Shown here: positions 41,950-53,958 of the stretch, piece by piece | Position numbering within the stretch: position 1 is the first letter of the stretch | Layout: each line of letters begins with the position of its first letter | DNA from: Streptomyces cinerochromogenes | GTDB lineage: Bacteria > Actinomycetota > Actinomycetes > Streptomycetales > Streptomycetaceae | DNA: 64,000 bases | NCBI RefSeq assembly: GCF_014648635.1 | Contig: NZ_BMRM01000017.1 | Coordinates: 1-64,000, forward strand | Direction: 5' to 3' | The notes under the pieces: model-generated | Told to the model about the DNA's origin: nothing | Databases searched by the model: none | What the model saw: only the letters and a program-made list of their open reading frames with translations | Position numbers and translations under genes: made by a program

Positions 41950-42897
41950 CTACTCCTCCGCCGCCACGATCTGCCGGCACCGCTTCACATCCGCGGCCAT
42001 CTGCTCCAGCAGGGCCTCCAGCGAGTCGAACTTCGCCTGGCCGCGCACGTAGGCGAGGAAGTCGACGGCGACGTGCAGGCCGTACAGGTCGAGGCCGACG
42101 CGGTCGATGGCGTACGCCTCCACCGTGCGTTCGGTGCCGTCGAACTGCGGGTTCGTGCCGACGGAGATGGCGGCCGGCATGACCTCGTCCTGCGCGTGCA
42201 GGTACCCGGCGTACACGCCGTCGGCGGGGATCGCGGTGTGCGGGAGCGTCTCGACGTTGGCCGTCGGGAAGCCCAGTTCCCGGCCGCGCTGGGCGCCGCG
42301 GACGACGACGCCCTCCACACGGTGCGGGCGGCCCAGGATCTCGCGGGCGCCCTCGACGTCGCCCTCGGCGACCAGGCGGCGGGTCAGCGTGGAGGAGAAC
42401 GGTTCGCCGCCGCCGGCCTCACCGGTGACGTACAGATCGACGATCTCGACCTCGAAGTCGTAGACCTTGCCCTGCTCGGCGAGGAACTCGACGTTCCCGG
42501 CCGCCTTGTGGCCGAAGCGGAAGTTCGGGCCCTCCACGACCGCCTTGGCGTGCAGCTTGTCCACCAGGACCTTCACCACGAACTCGGCGGGCGAGAGCTT
42601 GGAGAACTCGGTGGTGAAGGGGAGGATGAGGACCGCGTCGACGCCCAGCTCGCCCATGAGTTCGGCACGGCGGTGGTGCGGGGCGAGCAGCGGCGGGTGG
42701 CTGCCGGGGCGGACGACCTCGCTGGGGTGCGGGTCGAAGGTGACGACGACGGCGGGGACGCCCAGTTCGCGGGCGCGGTCGACGGCGTGCTTGATGATCA
42801 GCTGGTGGCCGCGGTGGACGCCGTCGTAGGAACCGATGGTGACGACGCTGCGCCCCCAGTCCTGGGGGATGTCCTCCAAGCCACGCCAGCGCTGCAC
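41950..42897 (-). CDS. ribF: Bifunctional riboflavin kinase / FAD synthetase
   Basis: 315 aa, GTG start with GGAG 8 nt upstream. N-terminal FAD synthetase nucleotidyltransferase (GSYDGVHRGHQLII with HxGH; TFDPHPSEVVRP) and C-terminal riboflavin kinase (VVRGAQRGRELGFPTANVE, LDLYGLHVAVDFLAYVRGQAKF). Normal length. In many actinobacteria ribF follows truB directly; here a 4-kb gene intervenes. Upstream tract has no clear promoter. Confidence 0.97.
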   Translation of the reverse strand: MQRWRGLEDIPQDWGRSVVTIGSYDGVHRGHQLIIKHAVDRARELGVPAVVVTFDPHPSEVVRPGSHPPLLAPHHRRAELMGELGVDAVLILPFTTEFSKLSPAEFVVKVLVDKLHAKAVVEGPNFRFGHKAAGNVEFLAEQGKVYDFEVEIVDLYVTGEAGGGEPFSSTLTRRLVAEGDVEGAREILGRPHRVEGVVVRGAQRGRELGFPTANVETLPHTAIPADGVYAGYLHAQDEVMPAAISVGTNPQFDGTERTVEAYAIDRVGLDLYGLHVAVDFLAYVRGQAKFDSLEALLEQMAADVKRCRQIVAAEE

Positions 42898-43027
42898 TGT
42901 GACCGCTCCTCGAACCCGTGTCCGTGTCTATCGTTGACCTCTTGTGCAGGTCTAAGGGTGCCATGCCGGGTGCCCGGCGCCAGCATCGGCATGGGGGCTG
43001 TGACGGGGCGCACGTTCTCGGCGCCGC

Positions 43028-46000
43028 TCAGGCCGGTACGCGGACGCCCGCAAGGTTCTCGATCATGCGACGGGTGCTGGGGCCGACCACGGCGGCCCAC
43101 TCCTCCGGGGCGTCGGTCAGCCAGCGGGCCATGCGGGCGGCGAAGCCGGGCACGTGACGGCCGAGGTCGACCAGGCCGCGGTCGAAGCGGGTGGCGCCCT
43201 CGGGCGTGCGGACGAGGAGCAGCCCGGTACGGTGCACCAGCCCGCGGACCTCCGCCTCCCCCGCCTCGCCCCGGGACTCCACCGCCCCCTCTTCCCGGGA
43301 CTGCGCCCCCGCGTCGTCTCCTTCCCCGGGTTCCTCCCCCACCGCGCCCCGCTCCACCACCGCGTGCAGGACGGCCTCCAGGACGGCCGGGGCCTGCTCC
43401 CCCGCGAGCAGCACCTCCAGCAGCTCACGGCGGAGCGGGCGGGAGGCGGCCGTACCGGGGGCGGCGAGGACGGTGGCGAGGGCCGCCCGCAGGGGTTCCG
43501 GACCGCCGTCGAGCAGGCCGGTGACCAGGGGCAACAGGACCGGGCGGGCGGTGGGGCCCTGGGCGAGGCGGCGGTCGATGCCACCGGCGAGGGGCCCGGC
43601 GGTCTCCGGGCGCAGCCGCACCGCTTCCCGGGCGAGGGCGGCGACCCGGCGGGCCAGGGCCGGGGTGGTGGCCTCCGCGAGCCCGCGCAGGACAGCGGCG
43701 GTGTCCGGCCCGTCGGCGCCCGGCGCGCGCAGCCTGTCCTGGAGGGCCTCCAGGACCTGCTCCGGGTGTGTGATCAGGGCCGGGAGCAGGGCGCTGGGCG
43801 GGAGCTGCGGGTCGCCGTCGGCGAAGTGGCGCAGGGCCGCGGGCAGGTAGCGGTCGCGGGTGTCCGGGTCGCGGACCAGGAGGGCGAGGGCGCCGCCGTG
43901 CAGGGTGCGGTCGGCGGGGCGGGCGAGGAGGGTGAGGGCGGCGTAGCGCAGCAGCCGGCGGTCCGGGTCCGAGCGGACACAGGGGGCGGCGCGCAGCCCG
44001 AAGGTCACCGCCGCCACCCGGCGGACGGGGCGCTCGTCGTGCGCCCAGCGGTCGACGGCCCGGCAGACGGCCGGCGGCTCCTCCTCGGCGAGCACGGCGA
44101 GCAGTTCGTCGGCGCGGCGGTGCGCGCAGGCCACCAGCGCCTCGACGAGGTGGTCCAGGGCGGCGTGCCGGTGCGTGTGCAGCAGCGCCTGCGCGGCGGT
44201 GGCCACGGTGGCGTGCGGGGTCGCGGGGAGCGGCCGCTCGTCGGCGAACCAGCCGGTGAGCAGGGGCTGTACGGCGGTGGGGGCGGCGACGAGCAGACCG
44301 GCCACGGCATCCAGGTAGCGGTCGCCGGCCGCGGGCGGCGCCGGGTCGGCCAGCACCAGCCGGCGCAGCAGTTCCAGGCGCTCGGCGTCGGAGACGGGCA
44401 GGGCGGTCCAGAAGGCGGGGCGGAAGTCGGCCGGTACGGGCCGCCGGGTGCGGTGCCAGGTGACGACACGGTCGGCGAGGAGGCGCAGCACCTCGGTGTA
44501 CGGCGTCGCGTCCGGGACCTGGAGCAGGGTGCGGGCGAGCAGCCGGGCGGCCCACCAGGAGCCGGTGTCGCGGTCCAGGGCCTCCACCAACTCCCGTAGA
44601 CGCAGCGACAGTTGACGGGGGCCGTGCTGGCGGGCGAGGAGCAGCAGGGCCTGGACGACGGGACCGACGCGGTGGTGGGCCACGGGGGCGGTACGGCGGG
44701 TCCCGCGCGGCTCGCAGGGGTGGTGCACCAGGGCGCGCAGGGCCTCGTCCAGGTCCAGGTGCATGCCCTGGATCCAGTCGGCCAGTTCCTCGTGGGCGAA
44801 GCGGTAGCCGCCGCCGGCCGGCACGAGGAGGCCCTCGGTGAGCACGGCGGAGGCCCAGCCGGTGCCGCCGCCGAGCCGGGCGGAGGCGGGTCCCCAGGGG
44901 AACAGGGTCTCGAACGACTCCCGGTCCAGTTCCCCCTGCCCCTGGCCGAGGCTGCGCCGGGCGGCCTCGTGCACCTGGCCGGCCACGCGCGCGGCCAACC
45001 GCCGTACGGCCGTGCCGCGCAGGCCGCCCGCGGCGGCGAGGCGGACCGCGATGCGCAGGCACATCAAATCGAGGTACGCCGCGAACACGTCGTCCCGGCC
45101 GAGAGTCCCGGCCACCGGCGCGCCGGGGACGGCCGCCCGCACCTCACCCAGCAACCGAAGCGCGAGCGGGTGCCGCGCATCCCGGTCACCGAGCACCCCC
45201 TCCGGAACCCCGTACCGCTCCCGAGCCCGCCGCGCCTCATCGACGGTCAGGTCACCGATCCGCAGACAGGGGGGCAGGGGGTCGCCGGGAGTGCCGGGGG
45301 CTGAGGTGCAGGGAGCCGGGGTGTGGGAGGCCGGGGTGTGGGAGGCCGGGGCGTGGGAGGCCGGGGTGCGGGGCGATGCGGTGGGGTGGCCGCCGGTGGG
45401 GGCAGCGGGGGCTGCGGCATTACGGCCACCGCTCGGAACACCGGACGCCGCGGCGGAACGGCCACCGCTGGGACCACCGGACGCTGCGGCGGGACGGCCG
45501 AGGGCGGGGACGGCGACCGGGGCGTGAACGGGCCCGCGTCCCTCCACCGCGACGGAGGCGAAGAAGGCGGAGGACGCGGAGGAGGCGGAGGAGGTGGAGG
45601 AGGCCGGGTCGGCGGCCGGGCGGACCGGGTGGTCCGCGTGCGCCGGGGCGACCGGGCCGGCCGGTGCTCGGCCCGGCTCACCGACCGGCGGGCGCGTCGG
45701 CTCGTCACCAGCCGCCGAGCCCGCCGCCGCGAGGGCGCCCGGGCCGGGGTGCGGGCAGGCCGCCGGAGCCGCGGGCGCGCCCTGACCGCGGTCCGGGCAG
45801 GCATCGGCGGCCGGGATGTCAGGGCCGGTCGGCGTGCGCTTCGGCTCGATGCCGGTGGTCGCCGGAGTGACGGGGCCGCCTGGGATGTGGAGCAGGTGCT
45901 CGGGGAACGCCCTGCCCGCGCGCTCCCAGTGCTCCTCGCGGCAGGCCGTCACCAGGCGGGTGCCGGTTTCGCCCAGCCAGGTGGCCGTGGCCTGGGCCCA

Positions 46001-47179
46001 GGCGGGGAGGCGGTGGGCCAGGGCGGGGGGCATCTCCTCGGGGGCGTCGAGGAGCAGCAGCAGCGGGCGGCCGGCCCGGGCGGCGAGGCGGGCCAGGTGT
46101 TCGGGGGTGAGATCGCCGAGGTCCTCGGGCTGGACGCGGCGGGACGCGGCGACGATCCGGGCGGCACGCTGCAGGGCCCGGCGGGCGGCGTCGGCCAGCG
46201 AGTCGTCGGTGTCCTTGAGGTCGGCGCCGCGCAGCCACAGGGTGGGGGCGGGGCGCTCACCCAGGGCGCGGCGGGCGGCGAGGGCCGCGAGTTCCGTCGT
46301 ACGGCCGCTGCCCGGGGCGCCGACGAGGCCGAGCACCGGCCGGTCGCCGGTGGTGAAGGCGGCCAGCTCCCGGGTGACGCCGGCGCGTTCGAGCGGCTCC
46401 GGGGCGCTCGGGGGGCCGTCCTGGCCCACCGAGGTGGCGGCCAGCTGGAGGATGCCGGCGAGGTTGAGGTCGGCGCCGTAGGCGGGCACGGTGGTCGCGT
46501 TGCGGGTGAGCAGGGCGGCGAGGGCGCCGTCGGCGGGCCGCAGCGGCACCGCGAAGCCCGCGTCGCGTTCGGCGGTGTGCAGGGCGGTGCCGAGGACGCC
46601 GAGGACGGCGCCGGTGCGGGCGTCGAGCACCGGTCCCCCGGCCGCTCCGCCGATCCGGAGCGCGTCGCGGCCCGCCGTGCCGATGGCCAGCTCCAGCACG
46701 TCCTCCAGCCGGTGGAATCCGTCCGTGGCGGTGTACGTCGCCTCGGTGGCGGCCAGCACCCGCGCCTCGCGCCAGCAGCCGGCGGCGAGCCGGACGTACG
46801 TACCGGCGGGGATCCGCTCCCGTACGGTCAGCGGCAGCGGGTCCACGCCCAGGCCCTCGGTGTGCACCAGGGCGAGGTCGAGGGCGGGCAGCGGGGTGAC
46901 CGCGTCGGCCGGGACGACGCGGGTGCGGTCCCCGCGCGTACCGTCCCCGGGGGCGTGCAGCACCAGCCGGGACAGGCCGTCGACCGACTCGTGGCTGGTG
47001 AGCAGGGTGCCCTCGTGGTCGGCGAGGAAGCCGACCCCGCGCGGGCGCCCGGTCAGGTCCCGGATCCGGACGAGCGCTGCCTCGGCGCGACCGGCGTCGG
47101 TGCCGCCGGCGCCCGGTCCGCCGTTCGCCTGTTCCCGCTCCTGGTGCCCGCCTCCGCTGCGGGGGCCCCGTTCTTCCAT
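43028..47179 (-). CDS. Pseudo-trypsin / STAND-like NTPase / helical-repeat protein
   Basis: 1383 aa. Domain 1 (about 30-230) has the chymotrypsin fold pattern: His 63 (LLTSHESV), Asp 101 (PALDLALVH), but the catalytic serine motif GxSGGP reads GAAGGP (Ala 180), so it should not cleave. Domain 2 (about 265-430) is a P-loop NTPase: GAPGSGRT (287-294) with Arg 293 in place of Walker Lys, Walker B LLLLLDAPEE (374-382). A long Pro/Ala/Ser linker (about 450-680) with repeats such as GGPSGGRSAAASG and ASHTPASHTP leads to about 700 residues of Leu/Arg/Ala-rich helical repeats (ARM/HEAT-like). This is the layout of STAND conflict NTPases. Located alone between ribF and truB. Function unknown; inflammasome-like sensor is inference. 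Confidence 0.8.
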   Translation of the reverse strand: MEERGPRSGGGHQEREQANGGPGAGGTDAGRAEAALVRIRDLTGRPRGVGFLADHEGTLLTSHESVDGLSRLVLHAPGDGTRGDRTRVVPADAVTPLPALDLALVHTEGLGVDPLPLTVRERIPAGTYVRLAAGCWREARVLAATEATYTATDGFHRLEDVLELAIGTAGRDALRIGGAAGGPVLDARTGAVLGVLGTALHTAERDAGFAVPLRPADGALAALLTRNATTVPAYGADLNLAGILQLAATSVGQDGPPSAPEPLERAGVTRELAAFTTGDRPVLGLVGAPGSGRTTELAALAARRALGERPAPTLWLRGADLKDTDDSLADAARRALQRAARIVAASRRVQPEDLGDLTPEHLARLAARAGRPLLLLLDAPEEMPPALAHRLPAWAQATATWLGETGTRLVTACREEHWERAGRAFPEHLLHIPGGPVTPATTGIEPKRTPTGPDIPAADACPDRGQGAPAAPAACPHPGPGALAAAGSAAGDEPTRPPVGEPGRAPAGPVAPAHADHPVRPAADPASSTSSASSASSAFFASVAVEGRGPVHAPVAVPALGRPAAASGGPSGGRSAAASGVPSGGRNAAAPAAPTGGHPTASPRTPASHAPASHTPASHTPAPCTSAPGTPGDPLPPCLRIGDLTVDEARRARERYGVPEGVLGDRDARHPLALRLLGEVRAAVPGAPVAGTLGRDDVFAAYLDLMCLRIAVRLAAAGGLRGTAVRRLAARVAGQVHEAARRSLGQGQGELDRESFETLFPWGPASARLGGGTGWASAVLTEGLLVPAGGGYRFAHEELADWIQGMHLDLDEALRALVHHPCEPRGTRRTAPVAHHRVGPVVQALLLLARQHGPRQLSLRLRELVEALDRDTGSWWAARLLARTLLQVPDATPYTEVLRLLADRVVTWHRTRRPVPADFRPAFWTALPVSDAERLELLRRLVLADPAPPAAGDRYLDAVAGLLVAAPTAVQPLLTGWFADERPLPATPHATVATAAQALLHTHRHAALDHLVEALVACAHRRADELLAVLAEEEPPAVCRAVDRWAHDERPVRRVAAVTFGLRAAPCVRSDPDRRLLRYAALTLLARPADRTLHGGALALLVRDPDTRDRYLPAALRHFADGDPQLPPSALLPALITHPEQVLEALQDRLRAPGADGPDTAAVLRGLAEATTPALARRVAALAREAVRLRPETAGPLAGGIDRRLAQGPTARPVLLPLVTGLLDGGPEPLRAALATVLAAPGTAASRPLRRELLEVLLAGEQAPAVLEAVLHAVVERGAVGEEPGEGDDAGAQSREEGAVESRGEAGEAEVRGLVHRTGLLLVRTPEGATRFDRGLVDLGRHVPGFAARMARWLTDAPEEWAAVVGPSTRRMIENLAGVRVPA

Positions 47180-47362
47180 GGCCGTACCTCCCCGCCCGTC
47201 CCCGTGCCCTGTCCTCGACGGTAGGCGCGGGATGATCGGCGGGACAGGACACGTGCGGAACGCGCCCCCTTCCGCTCCCCCGGTTCACTCCGAGCGCCTG
47301 CCCGGTCGGGTGAATGGGCGGGGGCTGCTGGATAACCCTAGAGGTGGGGAACCGAGGGGGGA

Positions 47363-47412
47363 CCGTGGAGCGGCGGCAGGGGCACGACCCGTGCCCGGCC
47401 GCCGCTCCACGG
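47363..47412 (-). terminator. Compound hairpin terminator of the truB operon
   Basis: ccgtggagcggcggc pairs with gccgccgctccacgg (15 bp) and encloses a second stem gggcacg/cgtgccc. It lies about 50 bp beyond the truB stop. Confidence 0.85.
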
Positions 47413-47425
47413 CAGACGGGGCCCC

Positions 47426-47490
47426 GCCTCACCCGAAGACAGTCAGGCTCCCGCCCCGCCTCAGCCGAAAACGGCCAGGCTCTTCGCCTT
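47426..47490 (-). repeat. Near-duplicate of the truB 3' end
   Basis: The last codons of truB (Ser-Leu-Ala-Val-Phe-Gly-stop) at 47458-47485 are echoed 32 bp downstream at 47426-47453 (Ser-Leu-Thr-Val-Phe-Gly-stop), about 75% identical in DNA. A small tandem duplication of the gene end. Confidence 0.6.
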
Positions 47491-48366
47491 GCCCTTGTGC
47501 TGCTCGACGAGCGCGAGGAAGCCGCCGTCGGTGCCGAAGACGGCCACGGGGCCGGCGCCCGCGTACTCGTCGGGCATGTCCAGCCGGACGCCGTTCAGCA
47601 GCAGCCGGGCGCGCCGGGCGTCGACCTGCCACTGCGGGAACGCGGCGGCGGCCGCCTCGGCGATCGGCATCACGGTCAGCTCCTGCTGGAGCTGGTCCAG
47701 CGTCCTGGCCGCGTCCAGCTTGTACGGCCCGACGCGCGTCCGGCGCAGCGCGGTGAGGTGGCCGCCGACGCCGAGGCCGGCGCCCAGGTCGCGGGCGAGG
47801 GCGCGGATGTAGGTGCCGGAGGAGCAGACCACCGACACCACCAGGTCGAGCACGGGCGTGCCGTCCTCGGCGACCGCGTCCCGGACGTCGTACACCGCGA
47901 AGGAGGTGATCGTCACGGGCCGGGCGGGGATCTCGAATTCCTCGCCCTCGCGGGCCCGCTTGTACGACCGCACGCCGTCGATCTTGATGGCGCTGACCTT
48001 GGACGGCACCTGCATGATGTCGCCGGTGAGCTTGGCGATGCCGGCGTCGATGGCGTCCCGGGTCACCTTGGAGGCGTCGGTGGACGAGGTGATCTCGCCC
48101 TCGGCGTCGTCGGTGAGGGTGTTCTGGCCCAGGCGGATGGTGCCCAGGTACTCCTTCTCGGTGAGCGCGAGGTGCCCGAGGAGCTTGGTGGCGCGCTCGA
48201 TGCCGAGGACCAGGACGCCGGTCGCCATGGGGTCGAGGGTGCCGGCGTGGCCGACGCGGCGGGTCCTGGCGATCCCACGCATCTTGGCGACCACGTCGTG
48301 CGAAGTGAAGCCCGACGGCTTGTCGACGATGACGAGGCCGTCGGGCGTGGTGTGCTTCTGGGTCAT
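47461..48366 (-). CDS. truB: tRNA pseudouridine(55) synthase
   Basis: 301 aa. Isomerises U55 in the T-loop of tRNA. Motifs: GLVIVDKPSGFTSHDVVAK, the GHAGTLDPMATGVL block with the catalytic Asp, VCSSGTYIRALARDLG, and the C-terminal domain ending AVFG. ATG start overlaps the rbfA stop by 4 bp. Usual operon position; ends with the compound hairpin. Confidence 0.97.
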   Translation of the reverse strand: MTQKHTTPDGLVIVDKPSGFTSHDVVAKMRGIARTRRVGHAGTLDPMATGVLVLGIERATKLLGHLALTEKEYLGTIRLGQNTLTDDAEGEITSSTDASKVTRDAIDAGIAKLTGDIMQVPSKVSAIKIDGVRSYKRAREGEEFEIPARPVTITSFAVYDVRDAVAEDGTPVLDLVVSVVCSSGTYIRALARDLGAGLGVGGHLTALRRTRVGPYKLDAARTLDQLQQELTVMPIAEAAAAAFPQWQVDARRARLLLNGVRLDMPDEYAGAGPVAVFGTDGGFLALVEQHKGKAKSLAVFG

Positions 48367-48818
48367 TCGGTGGCGTCGCCGTCCGTGTCGGTGTCCTCGG
48401 CCGGCTTCCGGTAGGGGTCGGCGCCGGCGGCGTACGCGGCGCCCGTGGCCGCCTCGCGCACCTTCTCGTCGGACTGCCGGGCCTTGTCGAGGAGGTCCTC
48501 GATGGTCCGGGCGGTGTCCGGCAGGGCGTCCGCGACGAAGGTCAGGGTCGGGGTGAACTTTACCCCGGCCGCACGGCCCACCTCGGAGCGCAGGATGCCC
48601 TTGGCGCTCTCCAGGCCGGCGGCCGCGGCCTTCCGCTCCTCGTCGTCGCCGTAGACCGTGTAGAAGACGGTCGCCTCCCGCAGGTCACCCGTGACCCGGG
48701 TGTCCGTGATGGTGACGTGTGAGCCGAGCCGCGGGTCCTTGATCCCGCGCTGCAGCTTCTGGGCCACCACCTCTCGGATGAGGTCCGCCAGCCTTTTCGC
48801 CCGCGCGTTGTCGGCCAC
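48363..48818 (-). CDS. rbfA: Ribosome-binding factor A
   Basis: 151 aa, GTG start (ggaga 7 nt upstream). KH-type 30S maturation factor: DNARAKRLADLIREVVAQKLQ, KDPRLGSHVTITDTRVTGDL, GILRSEVGRAAGVKFTPTLTF. The C-terminal about 30 residues (ATGAAYAAGADPYRKPAEDTDTDGDATE) form an acidic tail beyond the core. Between DUF503 and truB. Confidence 0.96.
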   Translation of the reverse strand: MADNARAKRLADLIREVVAQKLQRGIKDPRLGSHVTITDTRVTGDLREATVFYTVYGDDEERKAAAAGLESAKGILRSEVGRAAGVKFTPTLTFVADALPDTARTIEDLLDKARQSDEKVREAATGAAYAAGADPYRKPAEDTDTDGDATE

Positions 48819-48872
48819 TGGTCCGTCTCCCGTTCTTTCTCTTGCTTGTGTCGTTCTGTGGTCTGGTCGTGG

Positions 48873-49166
48873 TCAGTCGTCCTCGCCGTGGAAGCGGCGT
48901 CGGACCGACAGCAGCTCCACCTCCGGGCGGGCGGCGACCAGCCGTTCACACCGGTCCAGTACGTCGGTGAGGTGCGCCGCGTCGCCGGAGACCATGGCGA
49001 GGCCGATGATCGCTCGCCGGTGGAGGTCCATGTGGTCCACCTCGGCCGCGCTCACCGCGTACTTCCGTTGGAGTTCGGCGACGATCGGGCGGACGACGGA
49101 GCGTTTCTCCTTCAGCGAGTGGACGTCACCGAGGAGGAGGTCGAAGGACAGAGTCCCCACGTACAT
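48873..49166 (-). CDS. DUF503 (YlxP-like) protein
   Basis: 97 aa; starts MYVGTLSFDLLLGDVHSLKEKRSVVRPIV, the DUF503 signature. Compact alpha-beta protein of unknown role, commonly between infB and rbfA, so a ribosome-related job is likely. ATG at 49166. Confidence 0.92.
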   Translation of the reverse strand: MYVGTLSFDLLLGDVHSLKEKRSVVRPIVAELQRKYAVSAAEVDHMDLHRRAIIGLAMVSGDAAHLTDVLDRCERLVAARPEVELLSVRRRFHGEDD

Positions 49167-49282
49167 GTTTGTGCCGGTTTACCCGCCGGTACGGGATCGA
49201 TGGCCTGGAGCCACCGTACCGCTTGCCCGCCGGCGGCTCGACCGGGTTTCCCGGCGCTCCGGCCGGGGGCGGAAAACGGCGC

Positions 49283-49317
49283 GCTGGCCGGCAGGACCGC
49301 AGTCCCGCCGGCCAGCA
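49283..49317 (-). terminator. Hairpin after infB
   Basis: gctggccggc (49283-49292) pairs with gccggccagc (49308-49317), loop 15 nt, about 14 bp beyond the infB stop. It may attenuate transcription into DUF503-rbfA-truB. Confidence 0.65.
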
Positions 49318-49330
49318 CGAACCCCAGGCG

Positions 49331-52405
<3,075 letters not shown>

Positions 52406-52455
52406 TTCGCTCCTTTGAGGTCCGGGTTGAAGCCGGACCGTCGCTAGTTCATGGG

Positions 52456-52488
52456 CGTACTCATCGCGTACTCATCGAGTGCTCATCG
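52456..52488 (-). repeat. Three 11-bp tandem repeats upstream of infB
   Basis: cgtactcatcg, cgtactcatcg, agtgctcatcg in tandem at 52456-52488, about 50 bp before the infB start on the minus-strand leader. Possible protein-binding or leader element; no known motif. Confidence 0.5.
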
Positions 52489-52550
52489 CAATCTCGACCT
52501 GCTTTCGACTCGCGAGGTACCAGACCGCACGGGGTTCCGTACGGCATGTC

Positions 52551-52847
52551 TTACGTCGTTGCCTGCTCGGCAACTGTTGTCTGCTCGACGTACTGGCGCA
52601 ACGCCTTTGTGTCGAGCGCTCCCGGGACGCGCAGTGCCCGCGGGAACGCCCGGCGGCGTACCGCCTGGTCGAGACAGACCAGGGCGGGGTGTACGTAGGC
52701 ACCCCGGCCGGGCAGCGTACCGCGAGGATCGGGGACGCATGCGTCCCCGCTCTCCACGATCCGCAGGAGATCGTTCTTGGCCGCCCGCTCCCGACACCCC
52801 ACACAGGTGCGTTCAGGGCATGCTCGGGTGTGCGTCCGGCCAGACAC
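52551..52847 (-). CDS. ylxR: YlxR-family RNA-binding protein
   Basis: 98 aa from GTG at 52847 (GGAGG 11 nt upstream). YlxR fold: CPERTCVGCRERAAKNDLLRIVES, PDPRGTLPGRGAYVHPALVCLDQAVRRRAF. Two CxxC-like cysteines near the N-terminus. Lies between nusA and infB as in most bacteria; RNase P-related or nucleoid roles have been proposed for relatives. Confidence 0.94.
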   Translation of the reverse strand: MSGRTHTRACPERTCVGCRERAAKNDLLRIVESGDACVPDPRGTLPGRGAYVHPALVCLDQAVRRRAFPRALRVPGALDTKALRQYVEQTTVAEQATT

Positions 52848-52919
52848 AGTTAAGTCTACCTCCCCGCACCGACCTCACCCCTTTGGGGCAAAAATCGAAC
52901 GGCTGTTGTCGTGATCTCA

Positions 52920-52952
52920 GCGCCGGGCGGCCTGGATCTATTCCCCCGGCGC
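52920..52952 (-). terminator. Hairpin downstream of nusA
   Basis: gcgccggg (52920-52927) pairs with cccggcgc (52945-52952), loop 17 nt, about 18 bp past the nusA stop. Weak intercistronic attenuator. Confidence 0.45.
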
Positions 52953-52969
52953 CCGGAGCTGCCCCCGGT

Positions 52970-53956
52970 CTACTCCCCGGCCTGCTCGGTGTCGGGCCGG
53001 ATGTCGATGCGCCAGCCGGTGAGCCGGGCGGCGAGGCGGGCGTTCTGGCCCTCCTTGCCGATCGCCAGCGACAGCTGGTAGTCCGGCACGGTCACCCGTG
53101 CGGAGCGGGAGGCCATGTCCACGACCTCCACCTTGCTCACCCGGGCGGGTGACAGTGCGTTCGCCACCATCTCGGCCGGGTCGTCCGACCAGTCGACGAT
53201 GTCGATCTTCTCGCCGTTCAGCTCGCCCATGACGTTGCGCACCCGGCCGCCCATGGGGCCGATGCAGGCGCCCTTGGCGTTCAGGCCCGAACGGGTGGAC
53301 CGTACGGCGATCTTCGTGCGGTGACCGGCCTCACGGGCGATGGCCGCGATCTCGACCGAGCCGTCGGCGATCTCCGGCACCTCCAGGGCGAAGAGCTTCT
53401 TCACCAGGTTGGGGTGCGTACGGGAGAGCGTGACGGACGGCCCGCGCACGCCCTTGGCCACCCGGACGACGTACGACCTGATGCGCATGCCGTGCGGGTA
53501 GGTCTCGCCGGGCACCTGCTCCTGCACCGGCAGGATGGCCTCCAGCTTGCCGATGTCCACCAGCACGTTCTTCGGGTCGCGGCCCTGCTGGACCACGCCG
53601 GTGACGATGTCGCCCTCGCGGCCGGCGTACTCGCCGAGCGTCGCGTCGTCCTCGGCGTCGCGCAGCCGCTGCAGGATCACCTGCTTGGCGGTGGTGGCGG
53701 CGATACGGCCGAAGCCGGACGGGGTGTCGTCGAACTCACGGACCTCCTGGCCGTCCGCGAGGTCCTCGGGGTCCTCCTTCGCCCACACGGTCACATGCCC
53801 GGTCTCCCGGTTGAGCTCCACGCGCGCGTGTCGGCGGCTTCCCTCGGTGCGGTGGTAGGCGATGAGGAGGGCCGACTCGATCGCCTCGACCAGCAGGTCG
53901 AAGGAGATCTCCTTCTCCCGAACCAAGCCCCGCAGGGCACTCATGTCGATGTCCAC
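52970..53956 (-). CDS. nusA: Transcription termination/antitermination factor NusA
   Basis: 328 aa, GTG start with GGAGGAGG 7 nt upstream. N-terminal RNAP-binding domain, S1 domain (GVVQQGRDPKNVLVDIG), and two KH domains (VTLSRTHPNLVKKLFALEVPEI; KGACIGPMGGRVRNVMGELNGEKIDIVDW), ending after KH2 without the acidic repeats of E. coli NusA, as in other actinobacteria. Two bp after rimP. Confidence 0.97.
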   Translation of the reverse strand: MDIDMSALRGLVREKEISFDLLVEAIESALLIAYHRTEGSRRHARVELNRETGHVTVWAKEDPEDLADGQEVREFDDTPSGFGRIAATTAKQVILQRLRDAEDDATLGEYAGREGDIVTGVVQQGRDPKNVLVDIGKLEAILPVQEQVPGETYPHGMRIRSYVVRVAKGVRGPSVTLSRTHPNLVKKLFALEVPEIADGSVEIAAIAREAGHRTKIAVRSTRSGLNAKGACIGPMGGRVRNVMGELNGEKIDIVDWSDDPAEMVANALSPARVSKVEVVDMASRSARVTVPDYQLSLAIGKEGQNARLAARLTGWRIDIRPDTEQAGE

Positions 53957-53958
53957 GG

